Shown: positions 29,005 through 39,232, numbered from the stretch's first letter. The stretch is 57,039 nucleotides of DNA from Streptosporangiales bacterium (GCA_009380095.1 WHSL01000008.1:1-57039), one strand, 5' to 3'. Notes: generated by a model not told the origin, from the letters alone. Numbers and translations are program-made.

Positions 29005-30732
29005 ATGGCCGCTGCACGGTTGGGTCCCGACGAGCGTGAGGCCACGCTGTCCCATATGGCCGATCATGAGCTCGATGTCCTGGTGGTCGGGGGTGGCATC
29101 GTGGGGGCCGGCACCGCGCTCGACGCGGTGACCCGCGGCCTATCGGTCGGCCTGGTGGAGGCGCGCGACTTCGCCTCGGGCACGTCCAGCCGGTCCAGCA
29201 AGCTCATCCATGGCGGCCTCCGCTACCTCGAGCAGCGCGACTTCGACCTGGTCCGGGAGGCGCTCGGGGAGCGCGCGCTGCTGCTGCAGCGCATCGCGCC
29301 GCACCTGGTACGGCCGGTCCCGTTCCTGTACCCGCTGACGCATCGCGCCTGGGAGCGGGGGTACGTGGGCGCGGGCATCGGCCTGTACGACATCCTCGGC
29401 TTCTCCCTCGGCAACACCCGCGGGCTGCCGCACCACCGCCACCTCACCCGCACCCGCGCGCTCCGCATCATGCCGGCGCTGAAGAAGGACTCGCTGATCG
29501 GCGCGGTGCAGTACTGGGACGCCCAGGTCGACGACGCCCGCTACGTGGTCACCGTGCTCCGCACCGCGGCGACGTACGGCGCCCACATCGCCTCCCGCGT
29601 GCAGGCCATCGGCTTCCTCCGGGAGGGCGAGCACGTGACCGGCGTCCGGGTGCGCGACCTGGAGGGCGGCACGGAGTTCGACGTCCGCGCCAAGCAGGTG
29701 GTGAACGCCACCGGAGTGTGGACGGACGACATCCAGGCCCTGGTCGGCGGGCGCGGGCAGATCCACGTACGGGCCTCCAAGGGCATCCACCTGCTGGTGC
29801 CGCGGGACCGCATCCACTCGGCGACCGGGCTGATCCTGCGCACCGAGCTCAGCGTGCTGTTCGTGATCCCGTGGGGCCGGCACTGGATCATCGGCACCAC
29901 CGACTCCGACTGGGACCTCGACAAGGCGCACCCCGCGGCGAGCCGGTCCGACATCGACTACCTGCTCGAACACGTCAACAACGTGCTCAACGTGCCGCTC
30001 TCCCGGGACGACGTGGAGGGCGTGTACGCCGGGCTGCGCCCGCTGCTCTCCGGCGAGTCGGACGAGACGTCCAAGCTGTCCCGCGAGCACACCGTGGCGC
30101 ACCCGGTGCCGGGGCTGGTGCTGATCGCCGGCGGCAAGTACACGACGTACCGGGTGATGGCCCGCGACGCGGTGGACGCCGTGGCGCACGGGCTGGACGC
30201 CAGCGTGCCGCCGTCCTGCACGGACGCGATCCCGCTGTCCGGGGCGGACGGGTTCCTCGCGCTGTGGAACGCGCGCAGGCGGCTGGCCGCGCAGTCCGGC
30301 CTGCACCGCGCCCGGGTCGAGCACCTGCTGCAGCGGTACGGCTCGATGGTGGAGGACATCTTCGCGCTGATCGAGTCGGACCCGTCCCTGGGCAAGCCGC
30401 TGACCGGCGCGGACGACTACCTGCGCGCGGAGGTGGTGTACGCGGCCTCGCACGAGGGGGCGCGGCACCTGGACGACGTGCTGTCCCGGCGCACGCACGC
30501 CTCGATCGAGACCTGGGACCGCGGGCTCGCCGCCGCGGACGAGACGGCGCGGCTGATGGCCGGGCCGCTGGGCTGGGGCGAGGATCAGATCGAGCGCGAG
30601 GTCACGTACTACGCCAAGCGCATCGAGGCGGAGCGGGCCGCCCAGGAGCTGGACAGCGACCAGGAGGCGGACGCGGTGCAGCACGGCGCCTCGGAGATCG
30701 TCCCCACCGAACGGGTGAGCGGCGTCGGCTGA
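29005..30732 (+). CDS. glpD: glycerol-3-phosphate dehydrogenase, FAD-dependent
   Basis: 575 residues. A membrane-associated flavoenzyme that oxidises sn-glycerol-3-phosphate to dihydroxyacetone phosphate and feeds electrons to the quinone pool. The FAD-binding LDVLVVGGGIVGAGTALDAVTRGL is split around residues 20-43. SKLIHGGLRYLEQ near 70 and the C-terminal DAO_C domain (about 400-540) are typical. The ATG at 29005 has GGGGGTGG upstream and gives the 18-residue N-terminus seen in other actinomycete GlpD proteins. It may work with dhaKLM 22 kb away in C3 metabolism. Confidence 0.94.
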   Translation: MAAARLGPDEREATLSHMADHELDVLVVGGGIVGAGTALDAVTRGLSVGLVEARDFASGTSSRSSKLIHGGLRYLEQRDFDLVREALGERALLLQRIAPHLVRPVPFLYPLTHRAWERGYVGAGIGLYDILGFSLGNTRGLPHHRHLTRTRALRIMPALKKDSLIGAVQYWDAQVDDARYVVTVLRTAATYGAHIASRVQAIGFLREGEHVTGVRVRDLEGGTEFDVRAKQVVNATGVWTDDIQALVGGRGQIHVRASKGIHLLVPRDRIHSATGLILRTELSVLFVIPWGRHWIIGTTDSDWDLDKAHPAASRSDIDYLLEHVNNVLNVPLSRDDVEGVYAGLRPLLSGESDETSKLSREHTVAHPVPGLVLIAGGKYTTYRVMARDAVDAVAHGLDASVPPSCTDAIPLSGADGFLALWNARRRLAAQSGLHRARVEHLLQRYGSMVEDIFALIESDPSLGKPLTGADDYLRAEVVYAASHEGARHLDDVLSRRTHASIETWDRGLAAADETARLMAGPLGWGEDQIEREVTYYAKRIEAERAAQELDSDQEADAVQHGASEIVPTERVSGVG

Positions 30733-30848
30733 GCGCGGAGCGTGATCGCCCCGCCGGTCCCGCACCTGATCAGCGAGGGGTGGGGGACGGTCCCCGGACG
30801 GTTGATCACCGGCTGTTACCGTTGGTAGCGAAGTGGGGCCGTACGGTC

Positions 30849-30854
30849 TAAGGT
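30849..30854 (+). promoter_or_regulatory. -10 element of gabD2
   Basis: TAAGGT ends 8 bases before the ATG at 30863, the same hexamer as at coaA. No ribosome site is present, so the mRNA is probably leaderless. Confidence 0.5.
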
Positions 30855-30862
30855 GCTGCGGC

Positions 30863-32437
30863 ATGGCAACCGAGACGGCCCCATCCGGTGTGCGCGACCG
30901 GCCCATCCCCGTCGCGCTCGCCGAGCGATTGACCAGCCCGGTGGCCGGCGGCGGCCAGACGGTCACCACCACCGCCCCCTTCACCGGCGAACCCCTCGCC
31001 GAACTGCCGCTCTCCACCGCCGCCGACGTCGCGACGGCCTTCGAACGGGCCCGCGCCGCGCAGGCCGACTGGGCGCGCAGGTCCGCCCGCGAGCGCGCCG
31101 CGCCGTTCCTCCGGATGCACGACCTCGTGCTGGCCAACACCGCCGACGTGCTCGACATCCTGCAGTGGGAGACCGGCAAGGCGCGCCGGCACGCCTTCGA
31201 AGAGGTCTACGACATCGCCGCGGGCACCCTGCACACGGCCCGTACGGCGCCCAAGCTGCTCAAGCGGTCCCGCCGGGCGGGCGCCATCCCGATGCTCACC
31301 AGGACCTACGTACGGCATCAGCCCAAGGGCGTGGTCGCCGTCATCACCCCGTGGAACTATCCCCTCGCGCTGCCGGTGAGCGACATCGTCCCGGCGCTGA
31401 TCGCGGGGAACGCGGTGGTCTCCAAGCCGGACACGCAGACCGCGCTGTCCACCCTGTGGGCGCGGGACCTCGCCGTGCGGGCGGGGCTGCCGGGCGAGCT
31501 CTGGCAGGTCGTGCTCGGCGATCCCGAGGAGGTCGGGCCCGCGCTGGTGGAGAACGCCGACTACGTCGCGTTCACCGGCTCCAGCCGGGCCGGCGCGCAG
31601 ATCGCCCAGCAGGCCGCGGCCCGGCTCGTCGGCTGCTCGCTGGAGCTGGGCGGCAAGAACCCGATGATCGTACGGGCCGACGCCGACGTCGAGAGGACCG
31701 GCGAGGGCGCCGTACGGGCCTGCTTCACCAACGCCGGCCAGCTCTGCATCTCGATGGAGCGCCTGTACGTGCACAACGACGTGTACGACACGTTCGTCCC
31801 GCACTTCGTGGAGCGGGTGCGCGCGATGCGGCTGTCCACCACGCTGGACTTCGAGGCCGACATGGGCTCGCTCACCTTCCCGCGCCAGCTGGAGACCGTG
31901 ACCCGGCACGTGCAGGAGGCGGTGGAGGCGGGCGCGACCGTGCTCACCGGCGGGAGGCCCCGCCCGGACCTGGGCCCGCTCTTCTATGAGCCCACCGTCC
32001 TCACCGACGTCACCCGGGACATGCGGGTGTGCACCGACGAGACCTTCGGCCCCGTCGTGTCGATCTATCGGTACTACGACGACGACGAGGCGGTCCGCGC
32101 CGCGAACGACACCCGCTACGGGCTGAACGCCAGCGTGTGGACCAAGGACGTGCGGGAGGGCCGCCGCCTCGCGGAGCGGATCCAGGCCGGCACGGTCAAC
32201 GTGAACGAGGGGTACGGCGCGGCGTACGCCTCGTACGCGGCGCCGATGGGCGGCTTCAAGGGCTCCGGCCTGGGCCGCAGGCACGGCAGTGAGGGCGTCC
32301 TGCGCTACACGGAGCCGCAGACCGTGGCCAGCCAGCACCTCATGGGGCTCGGCGGGCCGCCCGGGATGAGCTTCGCGACCTTCGCCCGGGTGATGACGCT
32401 CACCCAGGGCCTGATGAAGAGGCTGAGGCTGAAGTGA
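30863..32437 (+). CDS. gabD2: succinate-semialdehyde dehydrogenase, GabD2 type
   Basis: 524 residues of the aldehyde dehydrogenase superfamily. The cofactor site TPWNYPLALP is near residue 163, the general-base Glu is in LELGGKNP near 264, and the nucleophile Cys is in NAGQLCISMERL near 298, with ETFGPVVSIYRY near 393. The C-terminal extension (about 490-524) fits the NADP-preferring GabD2 group known from M. tuberculosis, which makes succinate from succinic semialdehyde. The substrate is inferred from resemblance. Its stop overlaps the start of the GMC oxidoreductase. Confidence 0.85.
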   Translation: MATETAPSGVRDRPIPVALAERLTSPVAGGGQTVTTTAPFTGEPLAELPLSTAADVATAFERARAAQADWARRSARERAAPFLRMHDLVLANTADVLDILQWETGKARRHAFEEVYDIAAGTLHTARTAPKLLKRSRRAGAIPMLTRTYVRHQPKGVVAVITPWNYPLALPVSDIVPALIAGNAVVSKPDTQTALSTLWARDLAVRAGLPGELWQVVLGDPEEVGPALVENADYVAFTGSSRAGAQIAQQAAARLVGCSLELGGKNPMIVRADADVERTGEGAVRACFTNAGQLCISMERLYVHNDVYDTFVPHFVERVRAMRLSTTLDFEADMGSLTFPRQLETVTRHVQEAVEAGATVLTGGRPRPDLGPLFYEPTVLTDVTRDMRVCTDETFGPVVSIYRYYDDDEAVRAANDTRYGLNASVWTKDVREGRRLAERIQAGTVNVNEGYGAAYASYAAPMGGFKGSGLGRRHGSEGVLRYTEPQTVASQHLMGLGGPPGMSFATFARVMTLTQGLMKRLRLK

Positions 32438-34179
32438 CACATACCCCTGGGACCCCGGCCACCGACTACGACGTGGTCGTGGTCGGGTCCGGCTTCGGCG
32501 GCAGCGTGACCGCCCTGCGGCTGCGCGAGAAGGGCTACCGGGTCGCGGTCTTCGAGGCCGGCCGCCGGTTCACGCCGACGGACTTCCCGAAGACGAGCTG
32601 GCGGATGCGCCGCTTCCTGTGGGCGCCGCCGCTCGGCTGCACCGGGCTGCAGCGCGTGGACCTGCTCAACGACGTGATGGTGATGTCCGGCGCGGGCGTC
32701 GGCGGCGGCTCGCTGGTGTACGCCAACACGCTCTACCGTCCGCTCGCGCCGTTCTACAAGGACCCTCAGTGGGGCCACATCACCGACTGGGCGGAGGAGC
32801 TCGCGCCGTTCTACGACCAGGCCGAGCGGATGCTCGGGGTCACCCAGTACGGCGAGCAGACGCCGAGCGACGAGGTGGTGGAGCACGTCGCCAAGGAGAT
32901 GGGCGCCGGCGACACGTTCCACTACGCGCGCCTGGGCGTCTACCTCGGCGAGCCCGGGGTGGAGACCGAGGACCCGTTCTTCGGCGGCGCGGGCCCACGG
33001 CGGACCGGCTGCCTGCGCTGCGGCGAGTGCATGACCGGCTGCCGGCACGGGGCGAAGAACACCCTGGAGACCAACTACCTGTACCTCGCGGAGCGGATGG
33101 GCGCCGAGGTCCACCCGCTGACCACGGTCAAGCGGGTCCGCCCGATGCCGGGTGGCGCCTACCAGGTCACCCTGGAGCCCACCCCGACCGGCCCGATCTC
33201 GGCGCTACGGAACCGGCTCTTCCGGGACGACATCCAGCGGACCATCACCACCGGGCAGGTCGTGTTCGCCGCCGGCACGCTGGGCACCCAGCGGCTGCTG
33301 CACGCCATGCGCGACGAGGGGGAGCTGCCGGGCATCTCGCCGCGGCTCGGCGAGCTGACCCGTACGAACTGTGAGGCCCTGCTCGGCGCGGTGGCGGACA
33401 ACGTCAAGGTCGACTACTCCCGCGGCCCGGCCATCACCTCCTCGTTCCACCCGGACGAGAGCACGCACATCGAGGTGGTCCGGTACGGCAAGGGCAGCAA
33501 CAGCATGAGCCTGCTGGCCACGCTGCTGGTGGACGGCGGCGGCAAGGTCCCGCGCTGGGTGCGCTACCTCGGGACGATCGCGCGCCACCCGGTCCGGTTC
33601 CTGCGCTCCTTCTCGGCCCGCCGCTGGTCGGAGCGGACGGTGATCCTGCTGGTCATGCAGTCCCTGAACACGTCGCTGACGGTTTTCCGGAAGAAGGGCT
33701 GGTTCGGCCACAAGCTGAGCTCGCGCAAGGCCGGCGGCGAGCCGACGTGGATCCCTGCCGGGCACGACGCCGCGCGGCTGACCGCCGAGCGGATCGACGG
33801 CACGGCGGGCGGCACGCTCGGGGACGTGTTCAACATCCCGATGACCGCGCACATCCTCGGCGGCGCGCCGATCGGCGACTCGCCGGAGACCGGCGTGGTC
33901 GACGCCTTTCAGCGGGTGTACGGGCACCCGGGGCTGCACGTCGCGGACGGGGCCGCGGTCTGCGCCAACCTCGGCGTGAACCCGTCCCTGACGATCACCG
34001 CGCAGGCCGAGCGGGCCATGGCGTACTGGCCGAACCTCGGCGAGCCCGACCCGCGGCCGCCGCTCGGCGCGCCGTACCGGCGGATCGACTACGTGCCGCC
34101 GCGCGCCCCGGCCGTGCCCGCGCGGGCACCGGGCGCGCTGCGGCTGACCGTCCTGCCGGGGCCGGAGCGGGCCTTGTAG
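32434..34179 (+). CDS. GMC-family FAD oxidoreductase (ChoD-like)
   Basis: 581 residues. The N-terminal FAD fold is YDVVVVGSGFGGSVTALRL in pieces from residue 8. VMSGAGVGGGSLVYANTL near 83 and a CLRCGECMTGCRHGAKNT cysteine cluster near 190 follow. The C-terminal GMC domain has HILGGAPIG near 472 and GLHVADGAAVCANLGVNPS near 500. It holds the chromosomal place of choD in M. tuberculosis; whether it oxidises cholesterol or another alcohol is unknown. GTGA overlap with gabD2 suggests an alcohol-to-aldehyde-to-acid relay, which is inference. Confidence 0.85.
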   Translation: MTHTPGTPATDYDVVVVGSGFGGSVTALRLREKGYRVAVFEAGRRFTPTDFPKTSWRMRRFLWAPPLGCTGLQRVDLLNDVMVMSGAGVGGGSLVYANTLYRPLAPFYKDPQWGHITDWAEELAPFYDQAERMLGVTQYGEQTPSDEVVEHVAKEMGAGDTFHYARLGVYLGEPGVETEDPFFGGAGPRRTGCLRCGECMTGCRHGAKNTLETNYLYLAERMGAEVHPLTTVKRVRPMPGGAYQVTLEPTPTGPISALRNRLFRDDIQRTITTGQVVFAAGTLGTQRLLHAMRDEGELPGISPRLGELTRTNCEALLGAVADNVKVDYSRGPAITSSFHPDESTHIEVVRYGKGSNSMSLLATLLVDGGGKVPRWVRYLGTIARHPVRFLRSFSARRWSERTVILLVMQSLNTSLTVFRKKGWFGHKLSSRKAGGEPTWIPAGHDAARLTAERIDGTAGGTLGDVFNIPMTAHILGGAPIGDSPETGVVDAFQRVYGHPGLHVADGAAVCANLGVNPSLTITAQAERAMAYWPNLGEPDPRPPLGAPYRRIDYVPPRAPAVPARAPGALRLTVLPGPERAL

Positions 34180-34181
34180 AC

Positions 34182-34711
34182 GGCGAGCAGCCGGTCCCGG
34201 TCGGCCGGGTCGAGGTACCGTCGTCCTTGAGCCCCGGGAGCAGCGCGAGCATCGCCGCGCGGCGTACCCAGAAGTCGGGGTCGCGAGCCCAGTGGTCGAG
34301 CTCGGCGAGCCCCTCCGGCTGCGCGCGGACGATGCCGGCCGCGACCTTCTCCGCGAGGCCGTCCACGTACGCCCAGGTGCCCGAGGTCCGGATCAGCCCC
34401 TCCACCAGGGGCAGGTCGGCCACGGTGAGCAGCCCGCGGTAGCCGGTGAGCAGCTCCACCGTCGCCATCCGCAGCTCGTGTACGGGCCGCGACCACAGCT
34501 CGGTGACCACGGCGACCAGCCCCGCGTGCGTCAGCCCCGGATGCTCGCGGTGCAGCGCGCCCACGGTGCGCCGGATCCCCGGCACCGGCACCCCGAGGAA
34601 CTCCAGGTCGCTCTTCAGGTACCGCTTCTCGTTGACCGCACGGGCGGCGTCCCCGAGCGGCCGCAGCCGGGTCAGCAGGTCGTCCGCGAGGAGGCTCGTC
34701 GTGCGCGTCAT
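34182..34711 (-). pseudogene. truncated DNA alkylation repair (AlkD-like) protein
   Basis: The first 165 codons read as an AlkD/DNA_alkylation_repair HEAT-repeat protein: SDLEFLGVPVPGIRR, TGTWAYVDGLAEKV and FWVRRAAMLALLPGL. Near 34,214-34,222 the frame breaks; one added base continues the reading as YLDPADRDRLLAVYK. The sequence then stops at the 3' end of the GMC gene. About 70 C-terminal residues of the family are missing. So the gene has both a single-base shift and a deletion up to the neighbour. Confidence 0.7.
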
Positions 34712-34890
34712 GCCCTAGATGTTCCCCGATGGAGAGCACCCGCCCGCCGCCGCCGTGGCCGCACGCGGCAATGCTGCCGGAAATGGGCAAACGCGGGACG
34801 TGATCACGCTTTGCGGCGTACGGTTACAACCTTGAGATCTCACGGGCTGAGAAAGCCGTGGACCTCGGCTCAACCACCGCGGGAGGGGAA

Positions 34891-35454
34891 ATGCGGCTGG
34901 CAGAGCTCGATATCGGGCTGGAGCGTGATGTCTTTCTCGGGGCCCTGATCAGGGAGCTGGCCGAGAGCCTTGAAGAGATCGTCGGTATGGAGGAGGCCTC
35001 GAGCTACATCAGCCTGGTGGGTCAGCGCCTGGGCGAGCGCATCGACGGCCTGTACGCGAAGGCCCTCGAGCTCGACGGCAGGCTCGACCGGCACCAGATC
35101 GCCGCGGTGCTGATCGACCTCAAGCGGCGGATCCAGGGCGACTTCTTCATCATCGAGGAGTCCGAGGACCGCATCGTGCTCGGCAACCGCGCCTGCCCGT
35201 TCGGGGACAAGGTGCTCGGCCGCGAGTCCATGTGCATGCTCACGTCCAACCTCTTCGGCCAGATCACCGCCCAGCATCTCGGCTACGCCAAGGTCGAGCT
35301 GCGGGAGACGATCGCCCGCGGCGCGCCGGGTTGCCGGGTGGTGATACACCTCCGCGGCACCCCCGAGGCCGTGGCCGCCGACGGCCGGGACTACTTCGGG
35401 GAGGCGGTCGCCCCCGGGCCCGCCGAGCCGGGGGACGGGAGCGCCTCCCCGTGA
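34891..35454 (+). CDS. putative V4R/methanogen-output-domain-type sensor protein
   Basis: 187 residues, soluble. The N-terminal half is helical (about 10-80). The C-terminal half has ACPFGDKVLGRESMCMLTSN near 110-130 and GCRVVIHLRG near 148-157, with three Cys. This pattern resembles the methanogen output domain/V4R-like group, whose Cys residues are thought to bind a ligand or cofactor. The assignment is by pattern and moderately sure. The ATG follows GGGAGGGG. GTGA overlap links it to the PP2C phosphatase gene, so it is probably that protein's input partner. Confidence 0.6.
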   Translation: MRLAELDIGLERDVFLGALIRELAESLEEIVGMEEASSYISLVGQRLGERIDGLYAKALELDGRLDRHQIAAVLIDLKRRIQGDFFIIEESEDRIVLGNRACPFGDKVLGRESMCMLTSNLFGQITAQHLGYAKVELRETIARGAPGCRVVIHLRGTPEAVAADGRDYFGEAVAPGPAEPGDGSASP

Positions 35455-37079
35455 CGGGCGACCTCTTCGCCGCCGTCACCCGGGTCATCAGTGAGCCGAT
35501 GCTGCTCATCGACCTGTCCGGGGAGGTCGTCGCCTTCAACGCGGTCGCGCGCCGCACGTTCACCGGAGTCGTCCCCGAGGCCAGCGTCTACGACCTCGTC
35601 ACCAACCCCAAGCAGGACGTGCACGACCAGCTGCACCGGTGGCGGCGCACCTTCGATCCGTCGGTGGGCACGCTCACCTTCACCGGGCCGGACGGCGTAC
35701 GGGTCCGCTGCCGCTGTTACGGCGGCCGCGCCGACTGGATGGCCGCGGGCCGCCCGGCCGTCCAGGTGCGGGCCATCCCGGTGGACGGCCGGGATAGGTT
35801 CGTCCAGCTGAACGACAGGTTCACCCGCGAGTCCCGGCTGCGCCGCCGCGCCGAGGGCGAGCGGGACCTGTCGCTGCTGCAGGAGCAGCGCACCCGCGAG
35901 CGGCTGGTCCGGCTGCACACGCTCGGCTCGGCGCTGGCCCTGGCGAGCAGCCTGCGCGAGGTCGCCGAGGTGGTGATGGGGACCGTACCGGTGGCCACCG
36001 AGGCGATGGGCGCCGTGCTGGGCCTGCGCCCGGAGCCGATCCTGCCCGAGGCGGCCTGGCCTGGGCCGGCGGGAACGTGGGACCTGGAGCCCTGGATCGA
36101 CCTGGACCGTCCGGAGGCGCGGGCGCTGGCCGAGGTGACCCGGCCGACGACCATCGGCATACCGGAGCGGCCGCTCGGCCGGTTCGCGCCCGCGCTCGCC
36201 GACATCGACCACGTCGCGCTCTGCCGGCCGGTGTGGAGCGGCGGCGAGCCGATCGGCGTGCTGGCGCTCGCCGTGCCGCCGGGCTCCTCGCTGTCGCCGC
36301 ACGACGAGCACCTCGCCTCGGTCGCGCTGCAGGTCGGGCAGGCGCTGGCCCGGGCCGGCATGTTCGAGCGGGAGCACCGGCTGGCGCTGCGGCTGCAGCG
36401 CAGCCTGCTGCCGGACGACCCCGGCGCCGACGGCCTGGACGCCGCCGCGCGGTACGCGCCGGGCTCGGCGCTCACCGAGGTCGGCGGCGACTTCTATGAC
36501 CTCTTCGAGCTGCCCGGCGGGCCGGTGGCGCTGGTCATCGGGGACGTGGCCGGGCACGGCCTGCCCGAGGCCTCGGTGATGTCGGAGCTGCGCAGCGCGC
36601 TGCGGGCGATCGCCATCGGGCTCGGCGAGCAGCCGCCCGAGGTGCTGTCCGAGCTGGCTCGCTATGTCGACAGGTATCTTCCCGCCGCGCTGGCCACGGT
36701 CTGCTATCTGGTCTATGACCGGGAGACCCGCCGGCTGCTGTACACCAACGCCGGCCACGTGCCGCCGCTGATCGTCCGGGCCGGCGGCGGCACCGAGCTG
36801 CTGCGCGGCGCGCTGGAGCCACCGCTCGGCGCGCCCTGGGACCAGGGTTACGCCTCCGCCGAGGCGGTCGTGGAGCCGGGCGACACGCTGCTGCTCTACA
36901 CCGACGGCGTGGTGGAGCGGCGGGACGAGGCGCTCGACGCCGGCATCGAGCGGCTGCGCCGGGACGCGGCGGTGGCGCCCGGGCTGACCGTGGAGGAGCT
37001 GTGCGACGTGCTGGTCACCGACAAGCTCAGCACCGCGTACCCGGACGACCGCGCCATCCTCACCCTCCGCTTCCCCTGA
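35451..37079 (+). CDS. PAS-GAF-PP2C (SpoIIE-type) serine phosphatase
   Basis: 542 residues, no membrane segment. A PAS domain occupies about 8-115 and is followed by a short coiled coil (about 120-155). A GAF domain lies at about 155-305, and the PPM-type phosphatase at about 320-542. Metal-binding acids are visible in [23 protein letters not shown] and the terminal PDDRAILTL. Such proteins usually dephosphorylate anti-anti-sigma factors in RsbU-like switches. No kinase or antagonist gene is adjacent. The GTG start overlaps the preceding stop. Confidence 0.88.
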   Translation: MTGDLFAAVTRVISEPMLLIDLSGEVVAFNAVARRTFTGVVPEASVYDLVTNPKQDVHDQLHRWRRTFDPSVGTLTFTGPDGVRVRCRCYGGRADWMAAGRPAVQVRAIPVDGRDRFVQLNDRFTRESRLRRRAEGERDLSLLQEQRTRERLVRLHTLGSALALASSLREVAEVVMGTVPVATEAMGAVLGLRPEPILPEAAWPGPAGTWDLEPWIDLDRPEARALAEVTRPTTIGIPERPLGRFAPALADIDHVALCRPVWSGGEPIGVLALAVPPGSSLSPHDEHLASVALQVGQALARAGMFEREHRLALRLQRSLLPDDPGADGLDAAARYAPGSALTEVGGDFYDLFELPGGPVALVIGDVAGHGLPEASVMSELRSALRAIAIGLGEQPPEVLSELARYVDRYLPAALATVCYLVYDRETRRLLYTNAGHVPPLIVRAGGGTELLRGALEPPLGAPWDQGYASAEAVVEPGDTLLLYTDGVVERRDEALDAGIERLRRDAAVAPGLTVEELCDVLVTDKLSTAYPDDRAILTLRFP

Positions 37080-37153
37080 CCGGCGTGACCGGCCCTTCCG
37101 GTGCGTACGGCCCAACCGTCGCATCCGGGCCCACGGGGCGAGCTGGTCGCCAA

Positions 37154-37159
37154 TAGACT
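37154..37159 (+). promoter_or_regulatory. -10 element of guaA
   Basis: TAGACT lies 38 bases before the GTG start of guaA, leaving a short leader that contains the GGAAGG ribosome site. Confidence 0.45.
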
Positions 37160-37197
37160 GGGTGGCACCGACTTCTACCTGGGGGGAAGGGCGTCTC

Positions 37198-38793
37198 GTG
37201 TCCGCCGCCGGCCTGCCGCATGACCCGACCGCCGCCGACGGCGGCTTCGACACCGTACTCGTCGTCGACTTCGGCGCGCAGTACGCGCAACTGATCGCCC
37301 GCCGCGTGCGGGAGTGCCACGTCTACAGCGAGATCGTGCCCTCGGCGATGCCGGTCGCGGAGATGCTGGCCAGGCGCCCGAAGGCGATCATCCTCTCGGG
37401 CGGCCCCGCGTCCGTCTACGCCGAGGGCGCGCCGCAGCCGCCGGAGGGGCTGTTCTACTCCGGCGTGCCCACGCTCGGCATCTGCTACGGCCACCAGGTG
37501 ATGGCCCGCGGGCTGGGCGGCAACGTGCGGCGCACCGGCCTCGCCGAGTTCGGCCGCACGCCGCTGCAGGTGCAGGGCGAGGGCGGGCTGCTCGACGGCC
37601 TGCCCGCGGAGTTCTCGGTGTGGATGTCGCACAGCGACGCGGTGGACGCCGCGCCACCCGGGTTCACCGTGCTCGCGCGGACCGACGGCTCCCAGGTCGC
37701 CGCCATGGAGGACCCGTCGCGCGGCTTCTACGGGGTGCAGTTCCACCCCGAGGTGCTGCACGGCGAGCACGGTCCGGAGGTGCTCCGCCGCTTCCTGTAC
37801 GAGGGGGCCGGCTGCCGGCCCAACTGGACGATGGTCAACATCGTCGACGAGCAGGTGGAGCGGATCCGCTCCCAGGTCGGCGACAAGCAGGCCATCTGCG
37901 CGCTGTCCGGCGGGGTGGACTCCGCGGTGGCCGCCGCGCTCGTGCAGCGCGCCATCGGCGACCGGCTGACCTGTGTCTTCGTCGACCACGGGCTGCTCCG
38001 CAAGGGCGAGGCCGGGCAGGTGGAGAAGGACTTCGTGGCCGCCACCGGGGTGGACCTCAAGGTCGTCGACGCCTCCGGCCGGTTCCTCGACGCGCTGGCC
38101 GGGGTCGCCGACCCGGAGCAGAAGCGCAAGATCATCGGCCGCGAGTTCATCCGGGTCTTCGAGCAGGCCGCCCGCGAGGTCGTGGCCGACGCCGGCGGTG
38201 AGGTGGAGTTCCTCGTCCAGGGCACGCTCTACCCCGACGTGGTGGAGTCCGGCGGCGGCACCGGCACCGCCAACATCAAGTCGCACCACAACGTGGGCGG
38301 GCTCCCCGATGACTTGAGGTTCCAGCTGGTCGAGCCGCTGCGGGCGCTGTTCAAGGACGAGGTCCGCCGGGTCGGTGAGGAGCTGGGCCTGCCGCCCGCG
38401 ATGGTGTGGCGGCAGCCGTTCCCCGGCCCCGGCCTGGGCATCCGGATCATCGGCGCGGTCACCCGCGAGCGGCTGGACATCCTGCGCGAGGCCGACGCCA
38501 TCGCCCGCGCCGAGCTCACCCGGGCCGGCCTCGACTCCGACATCTGGCAGTGCCCGGTGGTGCTGCTCGCCGACGTCCGCTCCGTGGGCGTGCAGGGCGA
38601 CGAGCGCACGTACGGGCATCCCGTGGTGCTCCGCCCGGTGAGCAGCGAGGACGCCATGACAGCCGACTGGTCGCGGCTGCCGTACGACGTCCTCGCGCGC
38701 ATCTCCACCCGGATCACCAACGAGGTCCGCGAGGTCAACCGTGTCACGCTCGACGTGACCAGCAAGCCCCCGGGCACCATCGAGTGGGAGTGA
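37198..38793 (+). CDS. guaA: GMP synthase (glutamine-hydrolysing)
   Basis: 531 residues. It converts XMP to GMP using glutamine and ATP. The class I glutaminase domain (about 15-200) has GICYGHQ with the catalytic Cys near 100 and FHPEV with the catalytic His near 183. The ATP pyrophosphatase domain has [15 protein letters not shown] near 235, and the dimerisation domain ends in KPPGTIEWE, the family C-terminus. GTG 37198 is chosen because GGAAGG lies 8 bases upstream. The family's other purine genes guaB and guaB3 are 9 kb away. Confidence 0.97.
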   Translation: MSAAGLPHDPTAADGGFDTVLVVDFGAQYAQLIARRVRECHVYSEIVPSAMPVAEMLARRPKAIILSGGPASVYAEGAPQPPEGLFYSGVPTLGICYGHQVMARGLGGNVRRTGLAEFGRTPLQVQGEGGLLDGLPAEFSVWMSHSDAVDAAPPGFTVLARTDGSQVAAMEDPSRGFYGVQFHPEVLHGEHGPEVLRRFLYEGAGCRPNWTMVNIVDEQVERIRSQVGDKQAICALSGGVDSAVAAALVQRAIGDRLTCVFVDHGLLRKGEAGQVEKDFVAATGVDLKVVDASGRFLDALAGVADPEQKRKIIGREFIRVFEQAAREVVADAGGEVEFLVQGTLYPDVVESGGGTGTANIKSHHNVGGLPDDLRFQLVEPLRALFKDEVRRVGEELGLPPAMVWRQPFPGPGLGIRIIGAVTRERLDILREADAIARAELTRAGLDSDIWQCPVVLLADVRSVGVQGDERTYGHPVVLRPVSSEDAMTADWSRLPYDVLARISTRITNEVREVNRVTLDVTSKPPGTIEWE

Positions 38794-38796
38794 CCC

Positions 38797-38823
38797 GCGG
38801 GCGGCCGTCAGGCGGCCGCCCGC
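38797..38823. terminator. strong hairpin after guaA
   Basis: GCGGGCGGCCG and CGGCCGCCCGC form a perfect 11-base stem with a 5-base loop, starting 3 bases after the guaA stop. The minus-strand stop of the UvrA-like remnant lies in the loop region. The hairpin could serve both strands. Confidence 0.7.
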
Positions 38824-39230
38824 GCGTAGCCGCGGAGGTGGTCGGCGGTCCGTGACCCGGCGGCGCGTAGCAGGTCGTACGGCGTGCCGGTGAACACCAC
38901 GCGCCCGCCGTGCCGCCTCCCGGGTGCGCGCCTTCAGCGTCGCGGGGTCCTTGGGCAGCCAGATGCGCTCCAGGCGGCGCACCACGCCCTCGAAGCTCAG
39001 CGGCACCGGCACGCCGTCCACCTCGGCGGTCGTCTCCGCGCCGTACAGCAGCGTCTCCCACTCCCGCTCGGTGAACGCGCCCACCGGCTTGTCCAGGTCG
39101 AGCAGGCCGGTCTCGGCGTACCGGCGCCACATCCAGCCGCCCACCCCGAAGGTGGGGAACCTGATCGCGCCGTCGTTCAGCGACCGCGCCCGGTCGAACA
39201 GCTCGGTGGTGTCGACGGCCCGTACGGTGC
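38808..39230 (-). pseudogene. UvrA-like protein remnant with internal deletion
   Basis: Two pieces of a UvrA/DrrC-like ABC protein are joined. The upstream piece (39230 to about 38915) reads TTELFDRARSLNDGAIRFPTF in part, then DLDKPVGAFTEREWETLLYG, a middle segment of actinobacterial UvrA paralogues. At about 38,910 the frame changes to the C-terminal end, HGGRVVFTGTPYDLL, finishing with a stop at 38808. The whole N-terminal half and most of the second ATPase domain are missing. It abuts the WYL remnant on the other strand. Confidence 0.7.
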
Positions 39231-39232
39231 CC

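Noticed and set aside
32434-34179. Naming the GMC oxidoreductase cholesterol oxidase
   Set aside because: It shares the genomic position of choD and the fold, but substrate specificity cannot be read from the sequence.
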